A DNA stretch of 64,000 nt from Bacillus kexueae (GTDB lineage Bacteria; Bacillota; Bacilli; Bacillales; Aeribacillaceae), in assembly GCF_022809095.1 (NCBI RefSeq), contig NZ_JALAZE010000010.1, positions 53,006 through 117,005 on the forward strand. Direction: 5' to 3'. Position numbers and translations under genes: made by a program. Numbering within the stretch: position 1 is the first letter of the stretch; every line of letters begins with the position of its first letter. The notes beneath the pieces are model-generated. The model searched no databases. It was not told the DNA's origin and saw only the letters and a program-made list of their open reading frames with translations. Shown piece after piece: positions 8,482 through 16,853 of this stretch.

Positions 8482-9996
8482 TTAAGAAGCTAAATCTTTC
8501 ATTACTTTTTCAGCATTTGACGGCTTTTTTGTAAATAAGCTTACTAAAACCGTTACTACTAATGACATAATAAAACCAGGAACTGCCTCATACGTAATAC
8601 CGAATAGTAATCTTCCCACCAAACCTTTTATATCTGGAAGAAAATGATAGGTCCATTCCGGTTGTTTTTTCACGAGAATCACCGTTATTAATCCTACGAC
8701 CATCCCCCAGAACACACCTTGTTTCGTCGTTCCCTTCCAATAAAGCGTTAAGAGGAGCGCCGGCCCAAAACATGCTCCTAACCCTCCCCAAGCAAAGAGG
8801 ACCATCCAAAATACAAATTCTTGAGCAGAGAAAGCTAACCAAATAGATAATCCCATCAAAAGAACGATGGATAGCCGACTATACAATACGAGCTTTTTCT
8901 CATCTAGTTCTTTATCCTTTCCAATCATGCGATGATATAGATCTCGCACAAGAGAGCTTGAACCAACTAAGAGCTGACTATCCGCACTAGACATGATGGC
9001 AGCTAAAATGGCGACAAGTAAAATTCCCATAAAGAAAGGATTAAAAAGCTCATTTCCTAAAGTCGTAAAGATTGCTTCATTATTTTCACCTGGTAGCTGA
9101 GCTACATTTGGAAAATAAGCACGACCTGCCAAACCTACAAAAATTGCTCCCCACCCCATTAATACATTCCATATTGATCCGATTAACGCTGCTTGCCTCA
9201 TCTCTTTCGGATTTTTTAATGACATGTAGCGAACAAGAATATGTGGATTACCGGGACTACCGAATCCAATTCCGATTAATCCCATCGTCGCACCAAAACC
9301 ATAACCGAGTAACCCATAATAGCCCGAGCCTTCCGTATGCATAGCCCCTAAAATAGGGCCTAACCCTCCGATTTGAACGATAGCGACAATTGGAAGAATG
9401 ATTAAAGATAAAAACATAAATCCGGCTTGTAACACATCTGTTTTACTTACCGCATGAAAGCCTCCTAAGGAGGTATAGACTAATAGAATAATTGCTGTAA
9501 ACCACATACCTCCTTCAGTGGATAATCCGAGAGTTGAGGAAAAGGCGGTACCACCCGCAACAATTTGACTTCCTACATATGCGACCATAAAGAAAATAAT
9601 GATCACAGCACTTGTTACGCGAAGGAGATTAGATTGGTCTTGATACCGCGTCTCTAGTATATCTGGTACTGTAATGCTATCCGTTTGCTCACTGTACTTT
9701 CGAAATCGTCTTGCCACAAAGAAGAACATAAGCACTTCTACTGTAATAAAGCCTGCTAAAGCCCATACAGCTAATAACCCATTCGCATATGCCATACCCG
9801 TAACACCTAATATAAGCCAGCCACTTCTCCCAGAACTAACAGCACTTAAGGCAACGGTCCACTTCCCTAAACCTCGCCCCGCTAGAAAAAAGTCGGTGAG
9901 ACCACCTGAACTTTTCCTTGAACTTAATATTCCAATTAAAACTAACAAAAGAAGGTAAATGCCTATGACTAATACCGTTAGAGGATGAGCACTCAT
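8482..9996 (-). CDS. Sodium/solute symporter (SSS family, PutP-like)
   Basis: 504 residues with about thirteen membrane segments and SSS-family features: the early DFFLAGRGLGKW motif, the sodium-site region SAVSSGRSGW, and the long core helices. PutP (proline) and related amino/organic-acid symporters have the same length and start. The ATG overlaps the stop of the 45-codon gene before it (ATGA), so translation is coupled. Together with the upstream ornithine-cyclodeaminase-family enzyme, an amino-acid-like solute is plausible, but nothing in the sequence fixes specificity. Confidence 0.88.
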   Translation of the reverse strand: MSAHPLTVLVIGIYLLLLVLIGILSSRKSSGGLTDFFLAGRGLGKWTVALSAVSSGRSGWLILGVTGMAYANGLLAVWALAGFITVEVLMFFFVARRFRKYSEQTDSITVPDILETRYQDQSNLLRVTSAVIIIFFMVAYVGSQIVAGGTAFSSTLGLSTEGGMWFTAIILLVYTSLGGFHAVSKTDVLQAGFMFLSLIILPIVAIVQIGGLGPILGAMHTEGSGYYGLLGYGFGATMGLIGIGFGSPGNPHILVRYMSLKNPKEMRQAALIGSIWNVLMGWGAIFVGLAGRAYFPNVAQLPGENNEAIFTTLGNELFNPFFMGILLVAILAAIMSSADSQLLVGSSSLVRDLYHRMIGKDKELDEKKLVLYSRLSIVLLMGLSIWLAFSAQEFVFWMVLFAWGGLGACFGPALLLTLYWKGTTKQGVFWGMVVGLITVILVKKQPEWTYHFLPDIKGLVGRLLFGITYEAVPGFIMSLVVTVLVSLFTKKPSNAEKVMKDLAS

Positions 9997-10130
9997 TGCG
10001 ATACCCCCCTGTCATTTGAAATAGAAGAATTTCGTTTTTCCCGATTAGCCTCTATAATGTAACAAATCATTGCTAGTAAAATGATTCCTAACGGTATACC
10101 AAAAAGACCGAGAAAAATTTCAATATTCAT
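9993..10130 (-). CDS. Symporter small accessory protein (45 aa)
   Basis: A 45-codon frame beginning MNIEIFLGLFGIPLGI, with one transmembrane helix and then a charged tail (NREKRNSS). Its ATG lies 2 bp beyond the stop of the preceding enzyme gene, with GGGGGA upstream, and its TGA overlaps the symporter ATG, so the three genes are tightly coupled. Small single-helix proteins of this size and pattern directly ahead of SSS transporters are annotated in databases as 'symporter small accessory protein'. The function is presumably assembly or stability of the symporter. Confidence 0.75.
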   Translation of the reverse strand: MNIEIFLGLFGIPLGIILLAMICYIIEANREKRNSSISNDRGVSQ

Positions 10131-10133
10131 CCA

Positions 10134-11060
10134 TCATTCCCCCTGATAAAATGCTTCATAAACCGCCCGAACCGTTAATAAATCAAATAAAGCTGACCCT
10201 ACCGTTTTAAATATTCCTATTCTCCCTATGTCTGGATTCATCTGTACAATTTGATCAATTGATTGGCATTGAAAAGAATTACCATGGATTTCTTTCGCAC
10301 GAATGATATCCCCTGATTCGTTGATGGCATTAATAGTATCGATGAAAAATGTAGATGTTGCCTCAAGTAATGAACGAGGAAGCTCTTGCATATTCGGTTT
10401 GAAAGACCCAACAGCCACAATTAATTTACCTTCCCACATACTTGACGCTAAATCAGGAAGAACTGGAGTTGTCGAAGTAGTTGCAGTAACGATAATTTCC
10501 GAGTGTCTCACTAAATCTTCTATATTTGAACAATAAACCTCAATCATTGGGTAGACTTCACGAATTTTATTCGCAAACGCTTCTGCCTTTTCAATATTTC
10601 GATTAAACAGAAATACTTGTTTAATCGGTCGAACCGCAATGGCCGCTTTTAAATGGCTCCACCCTTGCACACCAGTCCCCACGATTCCGATTGTTTCAGC
10701 GCGCCGCTTAGCTAAATAACGAATGCCCAGCCCACCGATTGCACCTGTTCGTAAAGCAGTAACCGATTGCCCATCGAACATTGCAATTGGCTCGAATGTT
10801 TGACGGTCATGTAATAATACAGTCCCATGAATCGAAGACTTGTTAAGTAAAGAATTATGAGGAGCAACCCCAACTAGTTTGATTGCATAATAGTCTTGAT
10901 CAAATACTGGCATTAATAAGGCCGTGTTATCTCCGTCTGATATGTGCATTCGGTTGGGAACTTTAAACTCTTCTTGCTGTTTGAACGCCTTTTCAAATAC
11001 GTTAACTAACCTTTCAATTGAAATAGCCGACTCTATTTCCGCTGCTGAAAAAAAATGCAT
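10134..11060 (-). CDS. Ornithine cyclodeaminase / mu-crystallin family NAD(P)-dependent enzyme
   Basis: 308 residues. The Rossmann motif is GIVGTGVQGWSHL (about residues 124-136). The catalytic-site lysine is in YAIKLVG near residue 80, and an acidic residue is in FIDTINAI, as in ornithine cyclodeaminase and delta-1-pyrroline-2-carboxylate/ketimine reductases. These reduce cyclic imines or deaminate amino acids; the exact substrate cannot be read from sequence. A strong site GGAGGTGAG precedes the ATG. It is the first gene of the minus-strand operon containing two transporters and glycerate kinase, so it probably processes an imported amino or hydroxy-amino acid. The divergent tct operon shares its promoter region. 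Confidence 0.87.
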   Translation of the reverse strand: MHFFSAAEIESAISIERLVNVFEKAFKQQEEFKVPNRMHISDGDNTALLMPVFDQDYYAIKLVGVAPHNSLLNKSSIHGTVLLHDRQTFEPIAMFDGQSVTALRTGAIGGLGIRYLAKRRAETIGIVGTGVQGWSHLKAAIAVRPIKQVFLFNRNIEKAEAFANKIREVYPMIEVYCSNIEDLVRHSEIIVTATTSTTPVLPDLASSMWEGKLIVAVGSFKPNMQELPRSLLEATSTFFIDTINAINESGDIIRAKEIHGNSFQCQSIDQIVQMNPDIGRIGIFKTVGSALFDLLTVRAVYEAFYQGE

Positions 11061-11170
11061 CTTCTCACCTCCATTAAAGTTTTCGAATAAAGCCGTAACA
11101 AAAATGTAAGCAGCTTTCCGTTCAACCTACTTTTTTTGATAACTAAGACTTTAAAAACATTATTGTTTTA

Positions 11171-11183
11171 GTAGATTTATAAA
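11171..11183. promoter_or_regulatory. 13-bp operator half, left copy
   Basis: GTAGATTTATAAA here is the exact reverse complement of TTTATAAATCTAC at 11269-11281. Two perfect 13-bp copies facing each other about 98 bp apart in the divergent ocd/tct promoter region suggest a regulator binding pair that could loop. The CitB-type response regulator at 16152 is an obvious candidate binder (inference). Confidence 0.45.
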
Positions 11184-11268
11184 CTCCCTTATATCTCTCC
11201 TTTCATTTCAACTACAGTAAATAATATACAATAATTGATAAAATTTTTAAAATATTTAAAATTATACA

Positions 11269-11281
11269 TTTATAAATCTAC
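11269..11281. promoter_or_regulatory. 13-bp operator half, right copy
   Basis: TTTATAAATCTAC, perfect inverted partner of 11171-11183, lies about 125 bp upstream of tctC. The 8-bp core AGATTTAT recurs at 18492-18499, between the sensor kinase and the DUF819 gene. Confidence 0.45.
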
Positions 11282-11371
11282 CTTTCATAAACAAAATGAA
11301 CAAAATACCCACAAAGAACAAATCGTCTTTATCTTTCAGAATATTCACTCTAACAAACCTTCAAGTTATGA

Positions 11372-11385
11372 TGAAAGCGTTACCA
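11372..11385 (+). promoter_or_regulatory. CcpA catabolite-responsive element (cre)
   Basis: TGAAAGCGTTACCA matches the consensus TGWAARCGYTWNCW at every position. It lies 22 bp upstream of the tctC start codon, a position typical for CcpA roadblock repression, so the tripartite transporter operon is probably silenced by preferred sugars. Confidence 0.75.
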
Positions 11386-11407
11386 AATAGATTCAAGGGG
11401 GTATTTC

Positions 11408-12415
11408 ATGAAAAAGAGAATGACGATTTTAGCAGCTTTTCTTGCTCTTTCGTTAGCGGCTTGTGGCGGAGCGAGTGAGTCTAGTTCCTCAAATGGGGAG
11501 AAAGAATCCTTTCAACCTTCTAAACCAATAGAAGTAATTGCACCAGCTGGACCAGGCGGTGGATGGGATACGACTGCACGTACGGTTGCAAAAGTGTTAG
11601 AAGAAGAACAACTGATTGATCAACGGATGGCAGTTGTAAATAAGCCAGGTGGTGGCGGTGCTGTTGGGTGGGCTTATGTTCATGGAAAAAAGAGTGATCC
11701 GCACACGTTGTTTGTCACTTCTCCACCAATTTTATTCGTACCGCTAAATGGACAATCAGAGCTCGATCATAATGATTTTACACCGATTGCGGGAGTCATT
11801 GCGGATTATGCGGCGTTCATTGTAAGCGCAGATTCACCTTTTAATTCGATGAGTGACTTAGTGAATGCCTTAAAAGAAGATCCCCAGTCCGTTTCAGTTG
11901 TAGGGGATTCCGCTCCTGGAAGCATGGATCATCTCGTTTTTGTGAAGGCAGCGAAAGCAGCTGGCGTTGATGTGAAGCAATTGAAATATGTATCGGCACA
12001 GGATGGAAATGGCATGAGCATGTTGCTCGGTGGAAAAGTCGATGTGTATTCAACCGGACTAGCAGAAGCAACAGAACAAGCCCGTGCTGGAAAAGTAAAA
12101 GTATTAGCCATCACGGCACCTGACCGCCTTGAAGGAGACGTCATTTCAACGTTCCCAACACTAAAAGAGCAAGGCATTGACGATGAGTTCATCGTTTGGC
12201 GCGGATTCATGGGTCCTCCAGAAATGGATGAAGCGGCGGTGACTTATTATGAAAACGCGATTCTAGACATGATGGAGACTGATACTTGGAAAGAACAGCG
12301 CGACAATTTCGGATGGACGGATAATTTTATGGCAAGTGACGAATTTAAAGCTCATTTAGATGAAGAATACGAAGTAATGAAAGAAATAATGGAAGAAATC
12401 GGCCTCGTTAATTAA
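11408..12415 (+). CDS. tctC: Tripartite tricarboxylate transporter substrate-binding lipoprotein (TctC)
   Basis: 335 residues. It has a lipoprotein signal peptide with lipobox LAAC (Cys about residue 19) and a Ser-rich linker. The TctC fold follows, with the carboxylate-binding motifs APAGPGGGWDTTAR and NKPGGGGAVGW. It should sit on the outer face of the membrane and deliver a carboxylate to TctA/TctB. AAGGGGG precedes the ATG. It is the first gene of tctC-tctB-tctA-atuA-DUF4387, with a cre site upstream and a hairpin downstream that would raise TctC above the membrane subunits. The ligand is unknown: citrate, tricarballylate, tartrate and many other acids are bound by this family. Confidence 0.93.
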   Translation: MKKRMTILAAFLALSLAACGGASESSSSNGEKESFQPSKPIEVIAPAGPGGGWDTTARTVAKVLEEEQLIDQRMAVVNKPGGGGAVGWAYVHGKKSDPHTLFVTSPPILFVPLNGQSELDHNDFTPIAGVIADYAAFIVSADSPFNSMSDLVNALKEDPQSVSVVGDSAPGSMDHLVFVKAAKAAGVDVKQLKYVSAQDGNGMSMLLGGKVDVYSTGLAEATEQARAGKVKVLAITAPDRLEGDVISTFPTLKEQGIDDEFIVWRGFMGPPEMDEAAVTYYENAILDMMETDTWKEQRDNFGWTDNFMASDEFKAHLDEEYEVMKEIMEEIGLVN

Positions 12416-12431
12416 AAATGGTTAAAGGACT

Positions 12432-12460
12432 GAGCTGCCTCTACCAAATAGAGTCAGCTC
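12432..12460 (+). terminator. Attenuator hairpin between tctC and tctB
   Basis: GAGCTG-C-CTCT pairs with AGAG-T-CAGCTC around an 8-nt loop, followed by TTCTCTT. Such stems after the binding-protein gene commonly stabilise its mRNA or partly terminate. Confidence 0.65.
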
Positions 12461-12497
12461 TTCTCTTACATTGATAGAAGAAAGAAGGTGTCAGCAC

Positions 12498-12950
12498 ATG
12501 AATTTACGAACAACCAATCGAAAGATTTCAATTCTCTTAATCTTATTTTCAACTCTTTATTTGACGCTCAGTTTTCAACTGCCGAAGTTTCCTTACGCGA
12601 TTGTAGATTCTGACATTCTTCCGAAAGGGCTAGGCTTTCTTTTACTTGTCTTATCAATCGGTTTATTTTTCGATAAAAACGAAAAGAAAAAGGAAGGAAA
12701 ACAAGCTGCTAAAAAAGAGAAGACACTATTGGTAGGTATCGTTGGAATGATTTTGCTTTATATTTTTCTACTTGAGATTGTCGGCTTTGTCCTTACCACG
12801 GTCGCCTTTTTGTTCGCAATGACTCGATTGCTTGGCTATGAAAATTGGAAAGTGAATGGCCTTGTCGCCCTATCGTTCTCCTTCGTCATCTATCTATCTT
12901 TTAATTATTTGCTGAACATTTACCTGCCTCAAGGGATCTTGCCATTTTAA
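12498..12950 (+). CDS. tctB: Tripartite tricarboxylate transporter small membrane subunit (TctB)
   Basis: 150 residues with four predicted transmembrane helices, the normal topology and size of TctB. A charged lysine-rich loop (KNEKKKEGKQAAKKEK) separates helices 2 and 3. The start is ATG 12498, placed by the AAGAAGGTG ribosome site; an in-frame TTG at 12471 precedes that site and is unlikely. It lies 82 bp after tctC and 12 bp before tctA. It forms the membrane complex with TctA, using an ion gradient to import the acid bound by TctC. Confidence 0.88.
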   Translation: MNLRTTNRKISILLILFSTLYLTLSFQLPKFPYAIVDSDILPKGLGFLLLVLSIGLFFDKNEKKKEGKQAAKKEKTLLVGIVGMILLYIFLLEIVGFVLTTVAFLFAMTRLLGYENWKVNGLVALSFSFVIYLSFNYLLNIYLPQGILPF

Positions 12951-12962
12951 GGGGGAATCACA

Positions 12963-14486
12963 ATGGATTTTGACAGTCTAATATATGGATTTCAAGTTGC
13001 ATTAACGTTTGAAAATATCCTTTTTGCCTTCATCGGTGTATTAGCAGGTACGATCATCGGGATGTTACCAGGTCTTGGTCCTATCAGCGCCATCGCCATT
13101 ATGATTCCACTAAGCTATGGGATGAACCCAGCTTCGGCCCTTATCTTAATGGCAGGCGTTTATTATGGAGCTGTGTTTGGGGGTTCAACCTCATCCATCC
13201 TTTTGAATGCTCCTGGGATATCCGGAACGGTTGCCACCTCGTTTGATGGCTATCCGCTTGCCAAACAAGGAAAAGCTGGTAAAGCGTTAGCGATTGCAGC
13301 CATCGCCTCCTTTTGCGGTGGGACCATCAGCGTTGTCTTGTTAATGCTTGTTGCGCCGTTCATGGCGGATGTAGCTATTTCCTTTGGACCGACCGAGTAT
13401 TTTGCCCTCATGCTACTTGGGTTAACCGCCATTGCAAGTTTATCGGAGGGCTCCACGGTTAAAGCTTTAATCTCTGCGACAATGGGTCTTATTGTTGCCA
13501 CGATTGGAATGGATCAACAAACCGGTACACTTCGCTTCACCTTTGGTTCTCCATACTTAATGGAGGGAATTGATTTTCTCATAATCGCACTCGGCTTGTT
13601 TGCCCTTGCAGAAGTTGGCTCCCTAATCTTATCGCGAAATAAACAAGGGTTCGGAAAAAGCGAGAACGTCGGTTCACTCAAAATTACACGAAATGAAGCG
13701 AAGGAAATCTCGGGTCCGATTGCGCGCCACTCTTTATTAGGCTTTGTTCTTGGGGTTTTACCTGGAGCAGGCGCAACCATCGCATCGTTTATGTCCTATT
13801 TATCGGAGAAGCGACTGGCGAAGGATTCCTCAACGTTTGGAAAAGGAAACATAAAAGGGCTGGCCGCACCTGAAGCATCCAATAATGCGGCAACAAGCGG
13901 GGCATTCGTTCCGTTATTAACGCTAGGGATTCCTGGTTCAGGGACAACAGCGGTGTTGTTAGGAGCCTTGTTAGTTGTAGGGGTTCAGCCGGGACCGTTA
14001 ATGCTTCAAGACCACCCGGATGTGTTTTGGGGTGTAATTGCGAGTATGTATATCGGAAACTTATTTTTACTGCTTTTAAATTTACCGTTAATCCCGTATA
14101 TTTCGCGGATTTTATATATTCCAAAGCCGATGCTCATTTCTCTTATTATCGTCTTTTGTTTAATCGGGGTTTACGCCGTTAGCTTTAACACGTTCCATCT
14201 GTATTTACTCGTCTTCTTTGGCGTTTTAGGATACTTCATGCGAATGTACGCCTTTCCAGCACCTCCTTTTATTCTCGCGTTTATTTTAGGAGGGATGATG
14301 GAGCAAGCCTTTCGCCAAGCGCTGACGATTTCAAATGGGAGCTTGACCATTTTTACGGAAAGCAAGATCACCTTGCTGTTACTCATTCTTTCATTCTTTT
14401 CGCTAATCATCCCGCTCATTCGCCCGATTATACGAAAGCGACAACGGAGTCATAACGACCATACTCATGGAAAGGGGATGTCCTAA
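12963..14486 (+). CDS. tctA: Tripartite tricarboxylate transporter large membrane subunit (TctA)
   Basis: 507 residues with about twelve helices and both TctA signatures: GTIIGMLPGLGPISA near residue 35 and GVLPGAGATIASFMSY near residue 260. Length and motifs are canonical. It is the translocation subunit working with TctB and TctC. A GGGGGAATCACAATG context gives a good ribosome site. The stop TAA directly abuts the ATG of the AtuA-family gene, indicating co-translation with the likely catabolic enzyme of the imported substrate. Confidence 0.94.
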   Translation: MDFDSLIYGFQVALTFENILFAFIGVLAGTIIGMLPGLGPISAIAIMIPLSYGMNPASALILMAGVYYGAVFGGSTSSILLNAPGISGTVATSFDGYPLAKQGKAGKALAIAAIASFCGGTISVVLLMLVAPFMADVAISFGPTEYFALMLLGLTAIASLSEGSTVKALISATMGLIVATIGMDQQTGTLRFTFGSPYLMEGIDFLIIALGLFALAEVGSLILSRNKQGFGKSENVGSLKITRNEAKEISGPIARHSLLGFVLGVLPGAGATIASFMSYLSEKRLAKDSSTFGKGNIKGLAAPEASNNAATSGAFVPLLTLGIPGSGTTAVLLGALLVVGVQPGPLMLQDHPDVFWGVIASMYIGNLFLLLLNLPLIPYISRILYIPKPMLISLIIVFCLIGVYAVSFNTFHLYLLVFFGVLGYFMRMYAFPAPPFILAFILGGMMEQAFRQALTISNGSLTIFTESKITLLLLILSFFSLIIPLIRPIIRKRQRSHNDHTHGKGMS

Positions 14487-15854
14487 ATGAAGGAGCTTCG
14501 AATTTTGTCACCGCAAGGAATGCTCGGATACGGATATCCGATGGAATCTCTCGAAAACGGTTTACAAGAACAGCCTCATGCGATCAGTGTAGATGCCGGA
14601 TCAACCGATGGGGGGCCTCATCGCCTAGGAAAAGGCGTTGGGGGCGTCAGTCGTTATGCAACGAAAAAAGATTTAAAGCCGCTTGTCCTTGCGGCGAAAC
14701 GTCTCAACATCCCTCTATTCATCGGTTCTTGTGGCGGCTCTGGGGCGAACTGTCGCGTTGACTGGATGATGGACATCTTAACTGAGCTTGCCGAAGAAGA
14801 AGACCTTCAGCTTTCTGTTGCTCTGATTTACGCCGACATCAATCAACAATGGCTTTTACAAAAGTGGGAGGATGATTGTGTAAAACCGTGTGGTTCGGCA
14901 CCGTCGCTCACAAAAGAAGCCATTACACAATCAACTGCTCTTGTCGGTCAGATGGGGGTTGAGCCCTATTTAACCGTATTAAACGAAAAGGTGGACATTA
15001 TAATTAGTGGTAGAACGTACGACCCCGTCATGACAGCGGCCCTTCCTCTCTTTTACGGAATGGACCCTGGACTTAGCTGGCATATGGGAAAAATTTTAGA
15101 ATGCGGCGCCATCGCGGCCGAACCAGGAACTGCAAAGGATGGAATGATGGGGATTATTCGAGATGATCACTTTCTCGTTCGCCCGTTAAATCCGAATCGG
15201 GCATGTACCGTTCAATCTGTTTCGGCACACACTTTGTATGAAAAAACACATCCTTATCACTTACCAGGTCCAGGTGGCATGTTAGATTTAGCCCAATGCA
15301 CATTTACTCAATATGATGAACGAACGGTTCGTGTAGATGGAAGTCGGTTCATCCCTTCTTCTTCCTACGAAATTAAAATTGAAGGCGTTCGCCCTGTCGG
15401 CTATCGTACCGTGTTAGTAGCTGGCGTTCGTGACCCGATATTCATTGAACAAATCGATCATGTCATGGAGAAAGTGAAGATGGAAGTAGCGGACTATTTT
15501 CCTGAACTGAAGGCCAAGCAAGCTTCTCTTCATTCTCTGCATTATGGTCAAAACGGCGTGATGGGGGAGCGTGAGATTACTTTTGGTCATCCTCATGAGT
15601 TAGGAATTGTCATTGAAGTAATTGCCAAGACCCAAGAGCTAGCCGATAGCATTTGCGCTTTTGTTCGGTCCTTGCTCATGCATTATGACTATGAAGGCCG
15701 AATTTCCACCGCTGGCAATCTCGCTCTTCCCTTTTCGCCTCCTGAGTTATCAGGTGGTCAAGTATTTACGTTTTCTGTCTACCACACGGTTCAAGTAGAG
15801 AGCCCCCTTGAACTGTTCCCAATTAAGAAACGAACGATTGGAGGAAGAAGATGA
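14487..15854 (+). CDS. AtuA-family (DUF1446) protein
   Basis: 455 residues matching the acyclic-terpene-utilization AtuA / DUF1446 family. Visible landmarks are the N-terminal ISVDAGSTDGGPH, FIGSCGGSGA, ISGRTYDPVM, the cysteine in ECGAIAAEPG, and HLPGPGGMLDL. Family members pair with a small DUF4387 subunit, encoded separately here at 15851 with a 4-bp overlap. Their biochemical reaction is not established. They often accompany tripartite carboxylate transporters, as here, and are suspected acyl-CoA- or organic-acid-processing (hydratase/lyase-like) proteins. 'Terpene utilisation' is probably misleading in this context. Start ATG 14487 is contiguous with the tctA stop, with AAAGGGGATG upstream. 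Confidence 0.85.
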   Translation: MKELRILSPQGMLGYGYPMESLENGLQEQPHAISVDAGSTDGGPHRLGKGVGGVSRYATKKDLKPLVLAAKRLNIPLFIGSCGGSGANCRVDWMMDILTELAEEEDLQLSVALIYADINQQWLLQKWEDDCVKPCGSAPSLTKEAITQSTALVGQMGVEPYLTVLNEKVDIIISGRTYDPVMTAALPLFYGMDPGLSWHMGKILECGAIAAEPGTAKDGMMGIIRDDHFLVRPLNPNRACTVQSVSAHTLYEKTHPYHLPGPGGMLDLAQCTFTQYDERTVRVDGSRFIPSSSYEIKIEGVRPVGYRTVLVAGVRDPIFIEQIDHVMEKVKMEVADYFPELKAKQASLHSLHYGQNGVMGEREITFGHPHELGIVIEVIAKTQELADSICAFVRSLLMHYDYEGRISTAGNLALPFSPPELSGGQVFTFSVYHTVQVESPLELFPIKKRTIGGRR

Positions 15855-16171
15855 GAACTGAAACGGTGTTAAAGGATTTAGCTAGCGTGATTCGAAGTAA
15901 AAATGCTGGACCTTATGAAATTACGTTTGACATTATTATGGATGATGACGCCTCCTTTCAACGTGTTCAATCTTCCAATCGACTGACTACGGACACGATT
16001 TGTCAGCTATTCAATGTGGAAGTTCAAGACATTGTCGGACTCGTTTTTTTCAAACAAGCACGCGCTGTGAAAATTACTATGAAGCGCACCGTGCCTTCAG
16101 GATCACCTGGAGAAAGAGATACTTACGGAGCACAACAGCACGTTCCACTACTTAACCTTTCGATTCCATAA
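15851..16171 (+). CDS. DUF4387 small subunit
   Basis: 106 residues with the DUF4387 hallmark near the start, LASVIRSKNAGPYEITFDI, then a compact alpha/beta body ending in a 'SGSPGERDTYGAQQH' tail. It overlaps the AtuA-family stop (ATGA), with GAGGAAGAAG as ribosome site, so the two products very likely form a complex. The last 20 bp overlap tail-to-tail with the response regulator gene on the other strand. The function is unknown beyond the association with carboxylate catabolism. Confidence 0.85.
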   Translation: MRTETVLKDLASVIRSKNAGPYEITFDIIMDDDASFQRVQSSNRLTTDTICQLFNVEVQDIVGLVFFKQARAVKITMKRTVPSGSPGERDTYGAQQHVPLLNLSIP

Positions 16172-16853
16172 TGTGATAAGCAATGTAGGTCCGTTCAGGT
16201 CGACCCACTTTTCCATAGGAGAGGTCCGCATGCACCTCTCCTGTCGATACTAAATACTCTAAATATCTACGAGCGGTCGTCCTACTTATACCGATCGATT
16301 GCCCGAACTCATCAGCCGTAATGCCATTTTGATAATTTGCTAGCTCGGATTTTACCTTTTTTAACGTGAGCGGATCAATTCCTTTCGGGATGAGAGAATG
16401 AACCTCTTCATGCTCAGGAAGACGATGGAGTAAGCGATCGACTTGCCCTTGTGTCACCTCTTTTACAGCCTTAAGTTTACCTTTATATTCCCGATACTTT
16501 CGTAATGATTGCTTCAGTCGATTTAACATAATCGGTTTAATTAAAAAGTCAAACACCCCACCGCGAATTGCTTCTTCCACACGGTCTACCTCTTTTGCAG
16601 CTGTAATCATGATGACATCGATATCCTGCTTATATGTTCGCAAGTACCACAACAAGTTGATTCCATCCCCATCCGGTAAATACACATCTAGAAGAACTAA
16701 ATTGGGTTTTAAAATGTCAATCAGTTCTTTCGCCTCTTCAACGGTCGTTGCCACTCCACAGACAGAAAACCCCTCCACTTTTTCTGTGAACCGACGATTA
16801 ATCTCCGAATTCTTCCAATCATCCTCAACGATAAGCACTTGTATCTCGTTCAT
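16152..16853 (-). CDS. CitB/DctR-type response regulator
   Basis: 233 residues. The receiver domain (1-120) has the acidic pocket VEDD, the phospho-acceptor aspartate in LVLLDVYLPDGDG (about residue 56), the T in MITAAK and the K in FLIKP. A C-terminal winged HTH carries GISRTTARRYLEYL. This is the architecture of CitT, DctR and MalR, which activate carboxylate transporter genes. The ATG overlaps the kinase stop by 4 bp, so the pair is translationally coupled. Likely targets are the tct operon and the DUF819 gene on either side. Confidence 0.93.
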   Translation of the reverse strand: MNEIQVLIVEDDWKNSEINRRFTEKVEGFSVCGVATTVEEAKELIDILKPNLVLLDVYLPDGDGINLLWYLRTYKQDIDVIMITAAKEVDRVEEAIRGGVFDFLIKPIMLNRLKQSLRKYREYKGKLKAVKEVTQGQVDRLLHRLPEHEEVHSLIPKGIDPLTLKKVKSELANYQNGITADEFGQSIGISRTTARRYLEYLVSTGEVHADLSYGKVGRPERTYIAYHIMESKG

